Of a stretch of DNA of 64,000 bases, positions 61,849-64,000 are shown in pieces. Under the pieces are notes generated by a model. It did no database searches and was not told where the DNA came from. It saw only the letters and a program-made list of their open reading frames with translations. Every line of letters starts with the position of its first letter. Position 1 is the first letter of the stretch. The position numbers were made by a program, and so were the translations under genes. This stretch comes from Sphingoaurantiacus capsulatus (GTDB lineage: Bacteria > Pseudomonadota > Alphaproteobacteria > Sphingomonadales > Sphingomonadaceae), in the NCBI RefSeq assembly GCF_042648405.1, contig NZ_JBHRXV010000003.1:248001-312000 (forward strand), written 5' to 3'.

Positions 61849-62698
61849 GCGCGGCCTCGATAAATTCGCGGATCAGCCGGAAGCTTCGGCGGTCGGGCTC
61901 ACCGCTCGCCGCGCCATCGCCCGGCATCATTGTGTGAACTTTGACATCAACGCCGGCTGCTTTCAGCTGATCGGCGAAGGTATCGGCCGACGCAGTTCGC
62001 GATTTCGAGTCTTTGAAATTGGCGAAGAAAACCCGCGGCACGTTCGGCGACGCGAGATGGACCTCAGGCACAAGCGCGGCGACCACCGCCGCATCGCCGC
62101 TCCAGTAGGAGCCGCTCGGCGCCTTTGCGCGTTCGGTGGCAAGCTCAGCAGCCGACATCAGGCCGCCATCGAGAAACATGGCAGCACGGAGCGCTTCGAA
62201 ATCGAGCCCCGCCGACCGTAGATAGGTGGGGTCGGTCGCGAGCAGCCCTGCGAGGTGGACGCCGAAGCTATATCCCGTCAGCGCGATCCGGCTCAGGTCG
62301 AGCCGTTCTTTTGCAGCATTGGCCACGACGAACTGCAACGACCGCCGAACGGAATCCATTTCACCGCCAAGCGTCTTGGAGTCTCCCTTGATGCTGACCA
62401 CAGCAATCCCGCGATCCGTGAGCGCACGGATGAGTTCTTCGGTTACATAGTTCCGGTGCCGCGAACTCGTATCCGATGCATCGAACAGCAGGGTGACCGG
62501 CGCAGAGCCGCTCCCCCGGCCACGATACACCCTAATCGTTTCCTCCTTCGCCTCGCCGTAGCGCAGCGTTCGCCCGGTCGGCGCCGGCCGCATGACCTCG
62601 CCGCCGAACAGGTCGCCCTCCGTAACCTGAGCGCGAACGCCAGCCGCCGGCATCAATGCGACCAATGCCACGAGAATTAGCGACTTCAGGCTCCTCAT
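61832..62698 (-). CDS. Secreted alpha/beta hydrolase-fold protein between hisZ and purA
   Basis: A 288-residue protein with a signal peptide (SLILVALVALMPAAGVRAQ), then an alpha/beta hydrolase-like domain with a GYSFG nucleophile elbow and the late segment VHTMMPGDGAASGEPDRRSF. Oxyanion and acid residues are less certain. The Ser in GYSFG implies catalytic ability, substrate unknown; it bears some resemblance to VirJ/AcvB-like proteins. It is on the opposite strand from hisZ and purA and overlaps hisZ by 17 nt, so it looks inserted into a conserved gene pair. Its GC content appears somewhat lower than that of its neighbours. Confidence 0.78.
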   Translation of the reverse strand: MRSLKSLILVALVALMPAAGVRAQVTEGDLFGGEVMRPAPTGRTLRYGEAKEETIRVYRGRGSGSAPVTLLFDASDTSSRHRNYVTEELIRALTDRGIAVVSIKGDSKTLGGEMDSVRRSLQFVVANAAKERLDLSRIALTGYSFGVHLAGLLATDPTYLRSAGLDFEALRAAMFLDGGLMSAAELATERAKAPSGSYWSGDAAVVAALVPEVHLASPNVPRVFFANFKDSKSRTASADTFADQLKAAGVDVKVHTMMPGDGAASGEPDRRSFRLIREFIEAALKPPR

Positions 62699-62775
62699 CG
62701 GACGTCCTCCGTAGACCGATCGCCCCCGATGCTATAGCTGCACGGCGCGAATTCAATCACGGTAGGAATCGTCAA

Positions 62776-64000
62776 TTGGCCAACGTGGTGGTGATCGGCG
62801 CCCAGTGGGGTGACGAGGGCAAGGGCAAGATCGTCGACTGGCTGTCGAGCCGCGCCGATGTCGTGGTGCGCTTCCAGGGCGGCCACAATGCCGGCCATAC
62901 GCTGGTCGTCGGCAACCAGACCTACAAGCTGTCGCTGCTCCCCTCGGGCATCGTGCGCGGCACCCTGTCGGTGATCGGCAACGGCGTGGTGCTCGATCCG
63001 TGGCACCTGAAGGAAGAGATCGAGAAGCTGCGCGCGCAGGGCGTCGAGATAACGCCCGCCAATCTGCGCATCGCGGAGACCTGCCCGCTGATCCTGCCGT
63101 TCCACCGCGATCTCGACGCGCTGCGCGAGGATGCGTCGGGCGCCGGCAAGATCGGCACCACGCGCCGCGGCATCGGCCCGGCCTATGAGGACAAGGTCGG
63201 CCGCCGCGCGCTGCGCGTCTGCGATCTCGCCCACCTCGACCAGGCGGGGCCGCAGATCGATCGCCTGCTCGCGCACCACAATGCGCTGCGCGCCGGCTTC
63301 AACGTCGAGCCGATCGACCGTGCGCAGCTGATCGCGGAACTGGAGGCGATCGCGCCGTTCGTGCTGCCCTACGCCCATCCGGCGTGGCTGGCGCTCAACG
63401 AGGCGCGCAAGGCCGGCAAGCGCATCCTGTTCGAAGGCGCGCAGGGTGTGCTGCTCGACGTAGACCACGGCACCTACCCGTTCGTCACTTCGTCGAACGT
63501 CGTCGCCGGGCAGGCGGCGGCCGGATCGGGCCTCGGCCCCAATGCGATTGGCTATGTGCTGGGGCTGGTGAAGGCCTATACGACGCGTGTCGGCTCGGGG
63601 CCGTTTCCCACCGAGCAGGACAATGAGATCGGCCAGCGGCTTGGCGAGCGCGGCCATGAATTCGGTACCGTGACGGGCCGCAAGCGCCGCTGCGGCTGGT
63701 TCGACGCGGTGCTGGTCCGCCAGTCGGTCGCGGTCTCGGGCGTCACCGGCATTGCGCTGTCCAAGATCGACATCCTCGACGGCTTCGACGAGGTGATGAT
63801 CTGCACCGGCTACAAGCTCGGCGACCGCACCCTCGACTATTTCCCCGCGCACCCGAGCGAGCAGGCCGCCGTCGAGCCGATCTACGAGCGGTTCGAAGGC
63901 TGGCAGGGCTCGACCGCCGGCGCCCGGTCATGGGCGCAGCTTCCGGCGCAGGCGATCAAGTATATCCGCCGCATCGAGGAACTGGTGAACTGCCCGGTGG
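62776..64000 (+). CDS. purA: Adenylosuccinate synthetase, 3' end missing
   Basis: The gene starts with TTG, 7 nt after TAGGAA, and runs off the right edge (about 408 of about 430 codons). Signature motifs are VVVIGAQWGDEGKGKIVDWLS (P-loop and Asp), GGHNAGHT, the GTP-binding and IMP-binding segments FEGAQGVLLDVDHGTYPFVTSSN and TVTGRKRRCGWFDAV. It joins IMP and aspartate using GTP in AMP synthesis. It is preceded by the divergent hydrolase gene. Confidence 0.95.
   Translation, partial: MANVVVIGAQWGDEGKGKIVDWLSSRADVVVRFQGGHNAGHTLVVGNQTYKLSLLPSGIVRGTLSVIGNGVVLDPWHLKEEIEKLRAQGVEITPANLRIAETCPLILPFHRDLDALREDASGAGKIGTTRRGIGPAYEDKVGRRALRVCDLAHLDQAGPQIDRLLAHHNALRAGFNVEPIDRAQLIAELEAIAPFVLPYAHPAWLALNEARKAGKRILFEGAQGVLLDVDHGTYPFVTSSNVVAGQAAAGSGLGPNAIGYVLGLVKAYTTRVGSGPFPTEQDNEIGQRLGERGHEFGTVTGRKRRCGWFDAVLVRQSVAVSGVTGIALSKIDILDGFDEVMICTGYKLGDRTLDYFPAHPSEQAAVEPIYERFEGWQGSTAGARSWAQLPAQAIKYIRRIEELVNCPV

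Overview
The window is high-GC DNA from an alphaproteobacterium, most probably a sphingomonad. Supporting signs are a MipZ ATPase, a DivK receiver, a PEP-CTERM protein, a TonB-dependent receptor with a DEIVVTA-type TonB box, DUF4402 fimbrial subunits, and the runs topA-rnr-rpmG and serC-serA-hisZ-purA. I saw no rRNA or tRNA genes, insertion sequences, prophage or CRISPR arrays.

Layout. 0-5.4 kb: the end of a PEP-CTERM protein, then a minus-strand riboflavin operon (small membrane protein, ribD, ribE, a ribB fused to a degenerate RibA domain, ribH, alpha/beta hydrolase) and a TonB-like protein. 5.5-10 kb: gltX, nadE, a frameshifted SDR gene and a carboxymuconolactone decarboxylase relative. 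10-17.6 kb: plsY, dprA, topA, an AbrB/Doc-type toxin-antitoxin pair, rnr, rpmG. 17.6-28.7 kb: divK, small conserved genes, a sigma54-type promoter driving a 34-aa hydrophobic peptide and an ABC transporter, panC, mipZ, a J-domain protein, phosphomannomutase, phasin and clpS. 28.7-34.7 kb: cysNC-cysD, a class A penicillin-binding protein, methylmalonyl-CoA epimerase, a SWIB protein. 34.7-40.9 kb: a chaperone-usher operon with three DUF4402 subunits. 41-51.4 kb: an ABC export operon with two duplicated permeases, divergent from an NtrC-type regulator and its kinase. 51.4-57.7 kb: a probable sulfur-acquisition block (YeiH-type transporter, TauD-like dioxygenase, Rrf2 regulator, TonB-dependent receptor). 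57.8-64 kb: serC-serA, hisZ, an inserted secreted hydrolase, and the start of purA.

The most interesting signal is a repeated architecture at two separate loci (21.5 kb and 48.5 kb): a near-consensus sigma54 -24/-12 promoter, an upstream inverted repeat placed where an enhancer should be, a 31-34 codon hydrophobic peptide with a good ribosome binding site, then ABC transporter genes. The 48.5 kb copy sits next to its likely activator, whose sigma54-contact loop reads GSFTDA instead of GAFTGA. The second theme is leader-controlled sulfur genes: the TauD-like gene and the receptor both follow structured leaders holding very short reading frames, and the receptor also has a perfect operator-like palindrome. 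Other notable points are the RibBX-type fusion with no zinc cysteines, the toxin-antitoxin pair wedged between topA and rnr with a 16-bp palindrome, a PhaR-like operator before the phasin gene, and a serC leader motif.
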